DNA of 64,000 bases from Eubacterium sp. AB3007 (GCF_000688015.1 NZ_JIAD01000001.1:186001-250000); one strand, 5' to 3'. Counted from the stretch's first letter, positions 27,501 through 34,541 are shown. The notes: generated by a model from the letters alone, not told the origin. Program-made: numbers and translations.

Positions 27501-27738
27501 CAAAACTCTCGGTCTCCGGGTCTGCATATTCACTTCGGAGGTTGCGGAGATCCCGGTAGGATCCGCTGGTGGTGCCATACAGAGCGAAACAGATGGCATC
27601 GAACAGGGTGGTCTTCCCGGCGCCAGTGTCTCCGGAGATCAGGAAAAGGCCCTTCTGGGAGAAATCATCAAAACAGATTGCCTCGGTCTCCCCTGCATAG
27701 GGGCCGAAGGCGCTAATCACCAGTTTAGTCGGTCGCAT
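24556..27738 (-). CDS. sbcC: Exonuclease SbcCD, ATPase subunit SbcC
   Basis: The 1060-aa SMC-like ATPase has Walker A SGDTGAGKTTLFDA (Gly/Lys at 36-43), long coiled coils on both sides of a zinc hook CPVCG (Cys533, Cys536), the signature NLSGGESFKASLSLALGL and Walker B ALFIDEGFGTLD near the C-terminus. With SbcD it opens and trims hairpins and protein-blocked DNA ends. Its start overlaps the end of sbcD by 14 bp. Length and order match the clostridial pair. Confidence 0.97.
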   Translation of the reverse strand: MRPTKLVISAFGPYAGETEAICFDDFSQKGLFLISGDTGAGKTTLFDAICFALYGTTSGSYRDLRNLRSEYADPETESFVDFSFTHQGRSYRVRRTPSYQRRKLRGEGLVTEKEKAILYQDEEAPIEGQTQVNNRIRELLGIDDKQFKQIAMIAQGEFWNLLNARTDQRTEILRTIFRTDGYKSMEYKLKDKMNASLARKTRIEESILQYFRDVYADEANPLSPALADLQKQASETHSTWNLTEILTLLDSVRASDEVRLADIRTSLRKAEKALSQSRESLATAETNNHLLDRLEHLREEHQTLNSQKAEIHTLEAVLTRQKVATHELHPADEAYLRKQDEAASTTGQLKSKEEARQAALDRAEKAAQTLTQSLTREPDAENLQRTIQKIEEDADRYRERARLTETLQQLEQDLTSMEEEATQLAQEGRLLKERIDKLKTMREEWKTRPQELARAEAEGKVFQDTFAGILRILDEQVPQWEARQEDLHRKQEQYLKVAGQFRQAQGARIEAEQILEYNRAGLLAQHLQEGQPCPVCGSRTHPAPASLPVTAMTEEDCARLQEAEQTLQEENTRANAEAEKAKTALELSSTQLRNALLDALATPPLSIETEGLSLDDLLLDAAGACTTLEEMISHNEALRKSLRRDCSALEHTEVDLARAENEDSQALTSHQEDLQTRKSRATRAQTETAAKLETLQALPFEDWHAAESAKETATAAVREIRTAIRTAEREQKAAENALTALVAECTTLEKALKTQQEAADDLKSALDTRLAASIFSSAEEMREYVVAEESISESERKIQAFQQALTTNESQLAQAEVDAAGRTMVDVGELQALCEEQETHVDTVRTAMNELDARMHSNQEKRQNMEAQQASLDAARKEYSLCKRLYELVRGTTGKGKITLEQYIQAAGFDGIIQAANRRLRPMSDGQFELYRQEDAPGKRSNTFLDLMVQDNYTGHRRPVGNLSGGESFKASLSLALGLSDTVSSNLGGIQMDALFIDEGFGTLDRHSIDNAMEILLQLSGTSKLVGVISHREELIENIPQQIRVRKTREGSSLEIDTGV

Positions 27739-28876
27739 CGATCACACCTGCCTCTCTGGCGGCCATACGCATGATGGCCATCTCTTCCTCGCTAATGTCG
27801 CACTGGTAGATCTGCCGGTAAAAGTCCCCGATCAGCTCGTCGAAGGATCGGTTGCCGGCGATCTGTGAGATATCTACCTGTTCCACTTCACGGGTACGGG
27901 TGTTGTCGTAGTCGATCTTGACCGTGTTAGGGTATACCTGCCGGAAGATGGTCATGGCCTCATCCACAAAATCCTCATCGGTGAGCGTCGCATAGAGGAA
28001 ATCCTCGGAGCCTTCAGTACCCTGTAGAAGGTCGGCCAATTTGCCTCTTACGTGGCGAAGATCCCGCAGGGGGGATAGCGGCAGCAGGTCTATGGTGATG
28101 TTGCCTTTCCCTTCGATGGTGATGAGGGGAACAGACTTGTGGTTCTCCGCTTCGCTCAGCGAGTATTTCAGAGGAGAGCCTGCGTAGCGAATCTCTGGCC
28201 TGCCCACCTGTTGGGGGGAGTGGATGTGGCCCAGTGCGACATAATCGAACCGATGGAAACAGTCATATCCGATCTTCTCGACCGTGCCAACACTCTTGGC
28301 CCCCGCGCCTTCTGAGCCGCCCAGGGCAGGATCATCACTGCTTCCCGTAACAAATTGGTGGGCGACCATAATGTTGATCTGGTCATCCTTGATGTCTGCG
28401 TTTTCAAGAACGGTGCGTACGGCATCCTCGTAGGTCTCGATTCTGACCTCCGGGTAGTAATGTCTCACCTGGGAGGCCTTGATGAAGGGCAGAAGGTAGA
28501 TGTTCGCAGCGGTCTGTCCATCTTCCAGTGTATGTCTGATCATATGGCCGTCGAACACGGCGGAGATGTAGATCCGGCTGGAGGCGAAGAGGGTGCTGCC
28601 GTACTGAAGCCGATCATCGGAGTCGTGATTGCCGCTGATCATGTAGGTGCATATCCCACTCTCGGCCAGAATGCGCAGGAACCCATCCAGCAACCTGGTG
28701 GCTGCTTCACTGGGGATGGACTTGTCGTACACATCGCCGGCGATGAGCACACCATCCACCGCCTCACGTACTGCGATGGCGAGGATCTGGTCGAGGATAT
28801 ACTTCTGGTCCTGGAAGAGGCTGTAGTCACCCAGAGATCTGCCCAGATGAAGGTCTGCCAGATGTAGTAATTTCAT
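27725..28876 (-). CDS. sbcD: Exonuclease SbcCD, nuclease subunit SbcD
   Basis: The 383-aa Mre11-like metallophosphoesterase has all the metal motifs: ADLHLG (Asp8, His10), AGDVYDK, SGNHDSDDR and GHIHSPQQ. It provides the Mn-dependent nuclease of the SbcCD complex. ATG 28876 is preceded by AAGGAGGGACCTC. It heads the operon sbcD-sbcC-C11 peptidase. Confidence 0.97.
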   Translation of the reverse strand: MKLLHLADLHLGRSLGDYSLFQDQKYILDQILAIAVREAVDGVLIAGDVYDKSIPSEAATRLLDGFLRILAESGICTYMISGNHDSDDRLQYGSTLFASSRIYISAVFDGHMIRHTLEDGQTAANIYLLPFIKASQVRHYYPEVRIETYEDAVRTVLENADIKDDQINIMVAHQFVTGSSDDPALGGSEGAGAKSVGTVEKIGYDCFHRFDYVALGHIHSPQQVGRPEIRYAGSPLKYSLSEAENHKSVPLITIEGKGNITIDLLPLSPLRDLRHVRGKLADLLQGTEGSEDFLYATLTDEDFVDEAMTIFRQVYPNTVKIDYDNTRTREVEQVDISQIAGNRSFDELIGDFYRQIYQCDISEEEMAIMRMAAREAGVIDATD

Positions 28877-28906
28877 GAGGTCCCTCCTTGGTTTATCTAT
28901 GTATGG

Positions 28907-28935
28907 ATTATACCATAATCAGGCCTGTAGCACAA
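28907..28935 (-). promoter_or_regulatory. Promoter of the sbcDC operon
   Basis: On minus: TTGTGC (28935-28930), 17-bp spacer, TGG then TATAAT (28912-28907), an extended -10 with a perfect hexamer. It overlaps the U-tract of the upstream minus-strand terminator. Confidence 0.55.
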
Positions 28936-28963
28936 AACAAACAGCTCCCTCGTGAGGGAACTG
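28930..28963 (-). terminator. Terminator of the 68-aa repeat protein gene
   Basis: On minus, CAGTTCCCTC pairs with GAGGGAGCTG (one G-T) with a 2-base turn, followed by TTTGTTTTG. It separates the small gene from sbcD. Confidence 0.7.
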
Positions 28964-28994
28964 CCTGAAGTAGTTTTATTATGTGTCAGACGCG

Positions 28995-29201
28995 TTATGC
29001 GTGATTGACCTGTTTGCGGAAGGCCTGGGTCCTGCCCGATGCCGGCTTCTGGAAAAGGTGAGCCAGGGAACGGTAGTCTACTGCCAGATCTTTGGCGGTG
29101 AAGGGATCGCTTCCCAGCTTTCCGAAGAAGCGAAGCAGGGAACTGAAATCCACGGCCATATCCTTTGCGGTGAAACGGATGTCTTTCTTTGTATTTCTCA
29201 T
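28995..29201 (-). CDS. Small 68-aa protein with a duplicated FTAKD-AVD motif
   Basis: The ATG at 29201 has an excellent ribosome site (AAGGAGGTTCATC), and a terminator follows the stop, so this is very likely a real gene. The product contains two tandem copies of a 24-residue unit: residues 9-32 start RFTAKDMAVDFSSLLRFF and residues 33-56 start PFTAKDLAVDYRSLAHLF. The consensus is FTAKDxAVDxxSLxxxF. It is basic, has no cysteines, no signal peptide and no membrane span. Not recognised. It is divergent from a LysR regulator, which may control it. It could be a small regulator, or a peptide precursor with repeated units, but no modifying enzyme is next to it. Confidence 0.6.
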   Translation of the reverse strand: MRNTKKDIRFTAKDMAVDFSSLLRFFGKLGSDPFTAKDLAVDYRSLAHLFQKPASGRTQAFRKQVNHA

Positions 29202-29241
29202 GATGAACCTCCTTGATGGTTTTCTGTGTTTTTCTTATCTC

Positions 29242-29271
29242 TTGACTAAACTTTAGCACAGGAAGTATAAT
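29242..29271 (+). promoter_or_regulatory. Promoter of the LysR-type gene
   Basis: TTGACT at 29242-29247, 18-bp spacer, perfect TATAAT at 29266-29271. Confidence 0.65.
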
Positions 29272-29301
29272 AAGTAAAATTCATTATTTTAACGAGCATA
29301 G

Positions 29302-29314
29302 TGAATAATATTCA
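29302..29314 (+). promoter_or_regulatory. Possible LysR autoregulatory site
   Basis: TGAATAATATTCA is a near-perfect dyad (TGAAT, 3 bases, ATTCA) between the promoter and the LysR start. It fits the T-N11-A form bound by LysR proteins, but AT-rich dyads are common by chance. Confidence 0.3.
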
Positions 29315-29331
29315 TGTATAAAGGGGATAGT

Positions 29332-30228
29332 ATGGCGAATTACGCATATGAGATATTTCACGAGGTGGCCAGACAGAAGAGCTTTGTCCGGGCGGCAGAA
29401 GCGCTTCTGCTCACGCCCTCTGCCATCAGTCACTCCATCGCCGGATTGGAACATGAGTTTGGATTCCCTCTCTTCACCAGAAACAAGAAGGGCGTGGTCA
29501 TTACAGAAGCGGGGAAGGAAATGCTGGTGCGGGTGGAGGAGATCCTGCGGAGTGAGCGGTTGATGCGAGAGGAGGCGGCGGAGATCGCAGGGCTTGCCAG
29601 AGGATCTGTAACCATTGCCGGGTTCAGCAGCTTCTGCGGTGCCTGGCTTCCGGATATCATTTTGGAGTTCCGGGAACAGTACCCGGGGATCGACATCCGG
29701 GTCCTCCAGGGGGACTATGACGAGATCTACGACTGGGTCATCACAGGGCAGGCGGATATAGGCTTTGTGTCGCTGAGGGGGAGTCGGGATGTGATGGAAA
29801 CACCGGTACACTTGGACACCTTCTCCTGCATCACGCCCAAAGGAGTGGCCCCCAGAAATGGTCGGTTTTTTACGGCAGAGGAACTGGAGTCGCTACCGGT
29901 GATTACCACTACCCGCGGATATCGTGCGGATCAGGAGCGATATTTTCACGAGAACGGGATCCGGATGAACGCACACTTTTCGTTTACGGATGATGCGCCG
30001 GTGCTGTCCTTTGTGGAGAAGGGACTGGGGATCTTCTTTTTGCCGAAGCTTACAACAGAGCGGGGCGACTATGAGGTGGACGTATATCCTCTGGAGCCTC
30101 CTTTCCGGAGGACGGTGGGTATCATAACACCGAAGATCGTACAGCCCTCACCGGCGACCAGAGCCCTGCGGGCAGAGATCGATCGATTCCTGGAGGAGAG
30201 AGGATTGCGGAACATAAGAGATGAATGA
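29332..30228 (+). CDS. LysR family transcriptional regulator
   Basis: ATG 29332 has AAAGGGG at 29319-29325; an ATG at 29314 would lack a site. The 298-aa product has the N-terminal winged helix (YEIFHEVARQKSFVRAAEALLLTPSAISHSIAGLE, then FPLFTR) and a periplasmic-binding-like effector domain from about residue 90. VLQGDYDEIYDWVITGQADIGFVS is the usual effector-domain core. It probably senses a small metabolite. The divergent 68-aa gene is the most likely target; the ligand is unknown. Confidence 0.92.
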   Translation: MANYAYEIFHEVARQKSFVRAAEALLLTPSAISHSIAGLEHEFGFPLFTRNKKGVVITEAGKEMLVRVEEILRSERLMREEAAEIAGLARGSVTIAGFSSFCGAWLPDIILEFREQYPGIDIRVLQGDYDEIYDWVITGQADIGFVSLRGSRDVMETPVHLDTFSCITPKGVAPRNGRFFTAEELESLPVITTTRGYRADQERYFHENGIRMNAHFSFTDDAPVLSFVEKGLGIFFLPKLTTERGDYEVDVYPLEPPFRRTVGIITPKIVQPSPATRALRAEIDRFLEERGLRNIRDE

Positions 30229-30272
30229 ATACACATGAGTAATAGACGTATTTTGTGCTAAATAAAGGATTA

Positions 30273-30301
30273 TTGACTGACAATTATAGAAGTGTTAAAC
30301 T
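30273..30301 (+). promoter_or_regulatory. Promoter of the partner-switching operon
   Basis: TTGACT at 30273-30278, 17-bp spacer, TGT then TAAACT at 30296-30301 (extended -10). Confidence 0.5.
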
Positions 30302-30303
30302 AA

Positions 30304-30468
30304 CTTCAAAGATGATCGAGAGGGAAGATGGGGGGGGATAACCTGCAGCCGAAGGGCCTGCAGGAGCTGAAGGCCGGCGATTCCATCCAGTTCGTGTTCG
30401 ACTACTATGATGACGCCGGAAAAATGGTGAAGACAAGTGAACAGATAGAAGCCCCAATAGAGCATTAA
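30304..30468 (+). pseudogene. C-terminal fragment of a C11-type peptidase gene
   Basis: The frame from 30304 (ATG at 30328) to the TAA at 30466 gives 46 codons from the ATG, with GLQELKAGDSIQFVFDYYD and DAGKMVKT. This resembles the last part of the C11 peptidase encoded at 21906 (FKPNNVLTFLYDWYDKDGN), a C-terminal block seen in clostripain relatives. Nothing upstream continues the frame. It is most likely the 3' remnant of a deleted paralogue, although a GAGAGGGAAG site before the ATG could allow translation. Confidence 0.45.
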
Positions 30469-30478
30469 GGAGGAAAAC

Positions 30479-30781
30479 ATGCTGAACATCAACAAGACAC
30501 AGAAGGACAGTACACTGACACTGGCGCTGGAGGGAAGACTGGACACGGTCACCTCGCCGGAACTGGATGAGGTAGTGAAAGAGGCACTGGATGGTGTGAC
30601 TGAGCTCGTGTTTGATTTCACGGAATTGCAGTACATCTCATCCGCAGGACTCCGGGTTCTTCTGTCCGCACAGAAGAAAATGGCGAAACAGGGGAGCATG
30701 AAGATCCTCCACGTCAACGAGACAATCATGGAGATCTTTGAAGTCACAGGGTTTTCCGAGATTCTGACCATCGAGCAGTAA
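30479..30781 (+). CDS. STAS-domain anti-sigma-factor antagonist (RsbV/SpoIIAA-like)
   Basis: The 100-aa STAS protein has LEGRLDTVTSPEL and the phosphorylation loop FTELQYISSAGLRVLL; Ser55 is the expected phospho-acceptor. Unphosphorylated, such proteins bind the RsbW-type kinase and release its client. TAAGGAGGAAAAC lies before ATG 30479. The phosphatase gene begins 2 bases after its stop, so production is coupled. Confidence 0.93.
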   Translation: MLNINKTQKDSTLTLALEGRLDTVTSPELDEVVKEALDGVTELVFDFTELQYISSAGLRVLLSAQKKMAKQGSMKILHVNETIMEIFEVTGFSEILTIEQ

Positions 30782-30783
30782 GC

Positions 30784-32421
30784 ATGAATAACGAGATCAA
30801 GAGCAGACACAGCGCCTTTCTTCGGGTGGTGACCATCTTTACGATCGCTATGATGGTAACGGGACTTGTCGCCTTTGTCTCCCAGTACCGTTCTTCTGAC
30901 GAGAAGGTGGAGAGGGACGCCCGGGAGAGGGCCGGTAAGATCGCCGAAGAAGTCAAAGAGGCCGTGATGGAATACCCAGCCCATGACTGGCTGATCGAGT
31001 ATTGGTATGAGCATGCCGGAGACATGGATGTGGAATATGATGTGGACTTCGGGAAAGGCACCCGTACGGAGAAGAAATGCAGGAAACTGGCAGCCGATCA
31101 GCCAGCTCTGCAGCTTCGGTATGCGACTGCCGAGGAACTGGAAAAGCTTCCCCCAAAGGATCAGAAACTTTATGCGGAGATCACTTACTCCTGGCTCATC
31201 ACCCATCTGGATCAGATCAAGAAGACCTATCAGATGGAATTCCTGTACGGGTGTTTTGAACAGGCGCCCTATGACCGGCAGTTCTTCCTGTTCAGTGCAG
31301 GTGAGAAGGGCGTTCCACGAGGTACAGACTTCGGTCAGGTGTATACCATGGGTGTGGATGTTGAGGTGGCAGAGGTCCAACAAAAAGCCATGAAGATGGC
31401 GGCAGAGACCGGGACATATTTTGCCATGGAGAGATCCTATGTGGATTACTATTCGCGACTGACGAAAGTAGGCGATCACGTCCTGCTCATCGGTCTGACC
31501 TATGACCTTTCCGCGTTGATGGAGCAGGTGATGGGCGAGACTTTCGGAGGGACAGTGTCCGCCATGATGTATCAACTTCTGTTGGCCATACTCTGTCTGG
31601 CAGCGACCTGGTTCTATGTCCTGCAGCCACTGCTGGCGCGGAACCGCCGTATCACAGCAGAAAAAGAGCGCATCGCCACCGAACTGCGGCTGGCAAAGGG
31701 TATCCAGGCTGCTATGTTGCCGCACATATTCCCGCCATTTCCGGAGAGAGAGGAAATCGATCTGTTTGCCAGCATGGATCCCGCTCGAGAGGTGGGGGGC
31801 GACTTCTATGATTTCTTCCTGATCGACGAGGATCATCTGGCGCTCCTCATCGCGGATGTATCCGGAAAAGGTGTGCCTGCGGCGCTCTTTATGATGGAAT
31901 CCAAGATTATCCTGGAGAACAATAGCAGACCGGGGATGTCTCCCTCGGAGATCCTAAGTCTTTCCAACAAGGCCATTTGTTCGAACAATCCTATGGAGAT
32001 GTTCGTCTCTGTATGGCTGGGCGTGCTGGAGTTATCCACCGGGAAACTACAGGCTGCCAACGCAGGTCACGAGTATCCTGTGCTGAAACGTCCGGGAGAG
32101 GCGTTCGAACTGGTACACGACAAGCACGGTCTGGTCGTGGGGGCTATGGATGGGATCCGTTACAAGGATTATGAGCTCATGCTGGAACCCGGCACAAAGC
32201 TTTTCGTCTACACAGATGGGCTGGCGGAAGCGACCATCGGAGATGGAGAAATGTTCGGGACGGACAAAATGCTGGAAGTGCTGAATCAGAATCCGCAAGA
32301 GACGCCGGAAATGGTGATCGCAGCCATGAAAAGCGCTGTGGATCAGTATGTTGGAGAGGAAGAACAATTCGATGATCTGACGATGCTTTGCCTGGAATAT
32401 AGAGGAAAGAGTAATGCGTAG
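30784..32421 (+). CDS. Membrane PP2C-type serine phosphatase (RsbU/SpoIIE-like)
   Basis: The 545-aa protein has TM1 at about 12-36, an extracytoplasmic sensor of about 220 residues, TM2 at about 255-282, and a short linker (LLARNRRITAEKERIATELRLAKGIQAAMLP, typical of the RsbU helix). The PP2C domain starts near residue 329 with EVGGDFYDF (metal Asp340) and LLIADVSGKGVPAALFM (Asp358), and ends with EEEQFDDLTMLCLEY. It should dephosphorylate the STAS protein in response to an outside signal. The stop overlaps the next gene by 8 bp. Confidence 0.93.
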   Translation: MNNEIKSRHSAFLRVVTIFTIAMMVTGLVAFVSQYRSSDEKVERDARERAGKIAEEVKEAVMEYPAHDWLIEYWYEHAGDMDVEYDVDFGKGTRTEKKCRKLAADQPALQLRYATAEELEKLPPKDQKLYAEITYSWLITHLDQIKKTYQMEFLYGCFEQAPYDRQFFLFSAGEKGVPRGTDFGQVYTMGVDVEVAEVQQKAMKMAAETGTYFAMERSYVDYYSRLTKVGDHVLLIGLTYDLSALMEQVMGETFGGTVSAMMYQLLLAILCLAATWFYVLQPLLARNRRITAEKERIATELRLAKGIQAAMLPHIFPPFPEREEIDLFASMDPAREVGGDFYDFFLIDEDHLALLIADVSGKGVPAALFMMESKIILENNSRPGMSPSEILSLSNKAICSNNPMEMFVSVWLGVLELSTGKLQAANAGHEYPVLKRPGEAFELVHDKHGLVVGAMDGIRYKDYELMLEPGTKLFVYTDGLAEATIGDGEMFGTDKMLEVLNQNPQETPEMVIAAMKSAVDQYVGEEEQFDDLTMLCLEYRGKSNA

Positions 32422-32827
32422 CAAAGAATTGACAATTGAGGCGAGGGTGGAAAATCTGTGTAAGGTGCTGGTGTTTGTGGACAGGTTCCTGAAGGAGTAC
32501 GGATGCGCCCCAAAAGACAAGATGAGCATCGATGTGGCGGTGGAGGAGATCTTTGTCAACATCGCCAGCTATGCCTACGCTCCCGGAGGGGGTATGGCAA
32601 CGGTGCGAGTGGAGTCATGCGATGACCCGGTGGGGGTGGTGATCACCTTCCTGGATCATGGGGTTCCTTATGACCCCCTTGCGAAAGAAGATCCGGATAT
32701 TACTGAATCTGCGGAGAAGCGGCAGATTGGAGGACTGGGGATCTTCATGACGAAGAAACTCATGGATTCGATCGACTACGAGTATAGAGACGGTCAGAAC
32801 ATCCTCACGCTGAAGAAACAACTGTGA
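32414..32827 (+). CDS. RsbW/SpoIIAB-like ATP-binding anti-sigma kinase
   Basis: The 137-aa GHKL ATPase has the N-box MSIDVAVEEIFVNIASYAY, the acidic G1-like box FLDHGVPYDP and a GGLGIFMTKKLMD G2 box. It would phosphorylate the STAS protein and hold a client protein in check. It overlaps the phosphatase gene by 8 bp. No sigma factor gene follows, so its client is encoded elsewhere or is not a sigma factor. Confidence 0.92.
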   Translation: MRSKELTIEARVENLCKVLVFVDRFLKEYGCAPKDKMSIDVAVEEIFVNIASYAYAPGGGMATVRVESCDDPVGVVITFLDHGVPYDPLAKEDPDITESAEKRQIGGLGIFMTKKLMDSIDYEYRDGQNILTLKKQL

Positions 32828-32832
32828 TCAAT

Positions 32833-32874
32833 AAACGCCCGGGACTGGATCGGATTCCAGTCACCGGGCGTTTT
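32833..32874. terminator. Bidirectional terminator
   Basis: A long stem (AAACGCCCGG with CCGGGCGTTT, extended by GACTGGA/TCCAGTC) between the convergent RsbW-like and queT genes. T runs follow on both strands. Confidence 0.85.
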
Positions 32875-32886
32875 GGTCTTTCCGTA

Positions 32887-33381
32887 TCAGAGGCTGTCCT
32901 GCCGGAAGATGATGTTCTTGTATTTCTGAAGCGCGTAGTACAGGAGCAGTCCAAGTACACCGCATGACAGAACCTCACCGATCCCCACCGTGAGCATCAT
33001 AAAGGGGATGGGCAGGTTGATGCCATAGGCAAAGCGGAGAACGAATGGAATGATGGCCACATTGGACAGGATCGGTGGAAGGGGCGCCAGAAAAGGTTTG
33101 GCATTTCTGAGCATCCATGTGCCGTAGGCACCGATCAGGGTAGCCAGACTTCCGAAGATGATGTCAGGAAGGGCGGCTCCGCCCAGGATGTTCCCCAGCA
33201 GGCAGCCGATGAAAAGCCCTGGGATCGCCGCTGGTGTGAACAGCGGGAGGATCGTCAGTGCCTCGGCAATGCGCACCTGGATCTCGCTGAAGGAGAAGGG
33301 GGCAAACACCATGGTCAGCACCACGTAGACGGCAGCGATCAGCGCTGCCTGCGTCATTAGATGTAGTTTTTTTTTGTTCAT
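32887..33381 (-). CDS. queT: QueT family queuosine-precursor transporter (ECF S component)
   Basis: The 164-aa protein has about five hydrophobic spans, with FSEIQVRIAEALTILPLFTPAAIPGLFIGCLLGN as the family signature. QueT is the substrate-binding S component that works with a shared ECF energising module to import preQ1 or related queuosine precursors. The leader carries a preQ1-I-like riboswitch whose last bases include the ribosome site AAGGAG, which supports this assignment. Confidence 0.9.
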   Translation of the reverse strand: MNKKKLHLMTQAALIAAVYVVLTMVFAPFSFSEIQVRIAEALTILPLFTPAAIPGLFIGCLLGNILGGAALPDIIFGSLATLIGAYGTWMLRNAKPFLAPLPPILSNVAIIPFVLRFAYGINLPIPFMMLTVGIGEVLSCGVLGLLLYYALQKYKNIIFRQDSL

Positions 33382-33390
33382 TATACTTGT

Positions 33391-33432
33391 CTCCTTAGTT
33401 TTGATTTACGTGAGGATGGTTTCGAACTCACG
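33391..33432 (-). promoter_or_regulatory. preQ1-I riboswitch candidate before queT
   Basis: On minus the leader reads CGTGAG, loop TTCGAAACCATC, CTCACG (6-bp stem), then an A-rich tail TAAATCAAAACTAAGGAG. Stem, UUC at the loop start, C-rich loop end and the AAAACUAAGGAG tail match the preQ1-I (H-type pseudoknot) aptamer. The Shine-Dalgarno bases form part of the tail, so ligand binding would block translation. Loop residues were compared by eye only. Confidence 0.75.
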
Positions 33433-33439
33433 GAACTTC

Positions 33440-33468
33440 AGTATATCACGACAAGCAGAAGGTGGCAA
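33440..33468 (-). promoter_or_regulatory. queT promoter
   Basis: On minus: TTGCCA (33468-33463), 17-bp spacer, TATACT (33445-33440). The predicted start falls at the first base of the riboswitch. Confidence 0.7.
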
Positions 33469-33493
33469 GGGAGTGTTTTGGCACACATTCACC

Positions 33494-33522
33494 TTGCCAT
33501 CAAACGGATTTGACTGTATAAT
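33494..33522 (+). promoter_or_regulatory. Promoter of the GNAT gene, divergent from queT
   Basis: TTGCCA at 33494-33499, 17-bp spacer, TATAAT at 33517-33522. Its -35 and the queT -35 lie in an inverted repeat (TGGCAAGG 33463-33470, CCTTGCCA 33492-33499). Confidence 0.7.
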
Positions 33523-33550
33523 CTCTGTAGCGACTGAATGGGAGGAGAAT

Positions 33551-34072
33551 ATGGAAGAAAGAAAGATCCTCATTCGAGATATAGAGGAGAGGGACGTTCC
33601 TTTCGTGCTGGAAGTGAACGAGACCAATGTGGAGGTGCTGTCACCCATGGACGAGGCAAGACTTCGTTATTTCATGGAGGTCAGCGATATGCTCCGGGTG
33701 GTAGAGGTGGATGGTGCTCCCGCCGCTTTCCTCATCGCGCTCCGGGAGGGCTGTCCGGAGTATGACAGCGAGAACTATATCTGGTTTTCCAGGGAATATG
33801 ATGAGTTTCTGTACGTGGACCGTATCGTCATCGCAGAGGGATATCGCAGACTGGGCATCGGGAGTATGCTCTATGAGGATGTGTTCCGGCGGGCGGTGGA
33901 GACCGGCGTGCCGGTGGTGACACTGGAGGTGGACATCATTCCCTACAACGCCCAAAGCCTTGGATTCCATGAGGCCATGGGTTTTCGGGAAGTAGGCCAG
34001 CAGGTGATCCGCGGCGGTGAGATCAAGGTTTCGTTACAGGCAAAGGACATGAAAGAGGCAGAGAATGAATAG
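33551..34072 (+). CDS. GNAT family N-acetyltransferase
   Basis: ATG 33551 follows GGGAGGAGAAT; longer in-frame starts would run back through the promoter. The 173-aa product has the acetyl-CoA-binding pattern YVDRIVIAEGYRRLGIGSMLYEDVF and the C-terminal NAQSLGFHEAMGFREVG. The acceptor is unknown. It overlaps the next gene by 8 bp, so the two are co-expressed. Confidence 0.88.
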   Translation: MEERKILIRDIEERDVPFVLEVNETNVEVLSPMDEARLRYFMEVSDMLRVVEVDGAPAAFLIALREGCPEYDSENYIWFSREYDEFLYVDRIVIAEGYRRLGIGSMLYEDVFRRAVETGVPVVTLEVDIIPYNAQSLGFHEAMGFREVGQQVIRGGEIKVSLQAKDMKEAENE

Positions 34073-34388
34073 TTTAGACAAGAAGAAAATACTGTTTTGT
34101 GTGGCGCGTTGCAAAGAAAGAGTCAGCAAGGGGCTGGTGATCGAGATCCTGCAGGGAGCACACAGCGTACGAGTGTATAACAAGAGGCTGAACCTGATCT
34201 CCTCCTACAGCAGCATGCATGGACGGAGCACGGAGGAGTTGGACGCTTTGATCCAGGAACTGATCGAAGAGGGGCTCCTGGCAGAATCCCCGGATGAGTT
34301 TCCTCATCTGATGTTGACGGATGAGTCACATAAGCTGCTCCATGAGCACGCAGATGAACTCACTGGGGAGGCCAGTCACTGGGAGTAG
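34065..34388 (+). CDS. Stand-alone RQC-domain (winged-helix) protein
   Basis: The 107-aa product consists almost entirely of one domain. KKILFCVARCKERVSKGLVIEILQGAHS, then YSSMHGRSTEELDALIQELIEEGLL and FPHLMLTDESHKLL follow the RQC winged helix of RecQ helicases, but no helicase is attached. RQC domains bind duplex ends or forked and G-quadruplex DNA. As a free protein it may be a DNA-binding regulator or structural factor ('RQC-minor' type). It is coupled to the GNAT gene by an 8-bp overlap. Confidence 0.65.
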   Translation: MNSLDKKKILFCVARCKERVSKGLVIEILQGAHSVRVYNKRLNLISSYSSMHGRSTEELDALIQELIEEGLLAESPDEFPHLMLTDESHKLLHEHADELTGEASHWE

Positions 34389-34509
34389 TTTCTTCCGGGG
34401 GAACAATTATCCGATTCTTTGTATTGTTTTCCAGAAGGGGTTTACGGAGAGAGGGGGCTATTGTACAATTCTCTTTAGGTAGTTTTTGGGTGCAGAGGAT
34501 GGTGAGATA

Positions 34510-34518
34510 TGGTATCAT
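34510..34518 (+). promoter_or_regulatory. Extended -10 before the cysteine-cluster gene
   Basis: TGGTATCAT (TGn plus TATCAT), 24 bp before ATG 34542. No good -35 is seen. Confidence 0.4.
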
Positions 34519-34541
34519 AGTATCTGCAAGGAGGGGAGACT

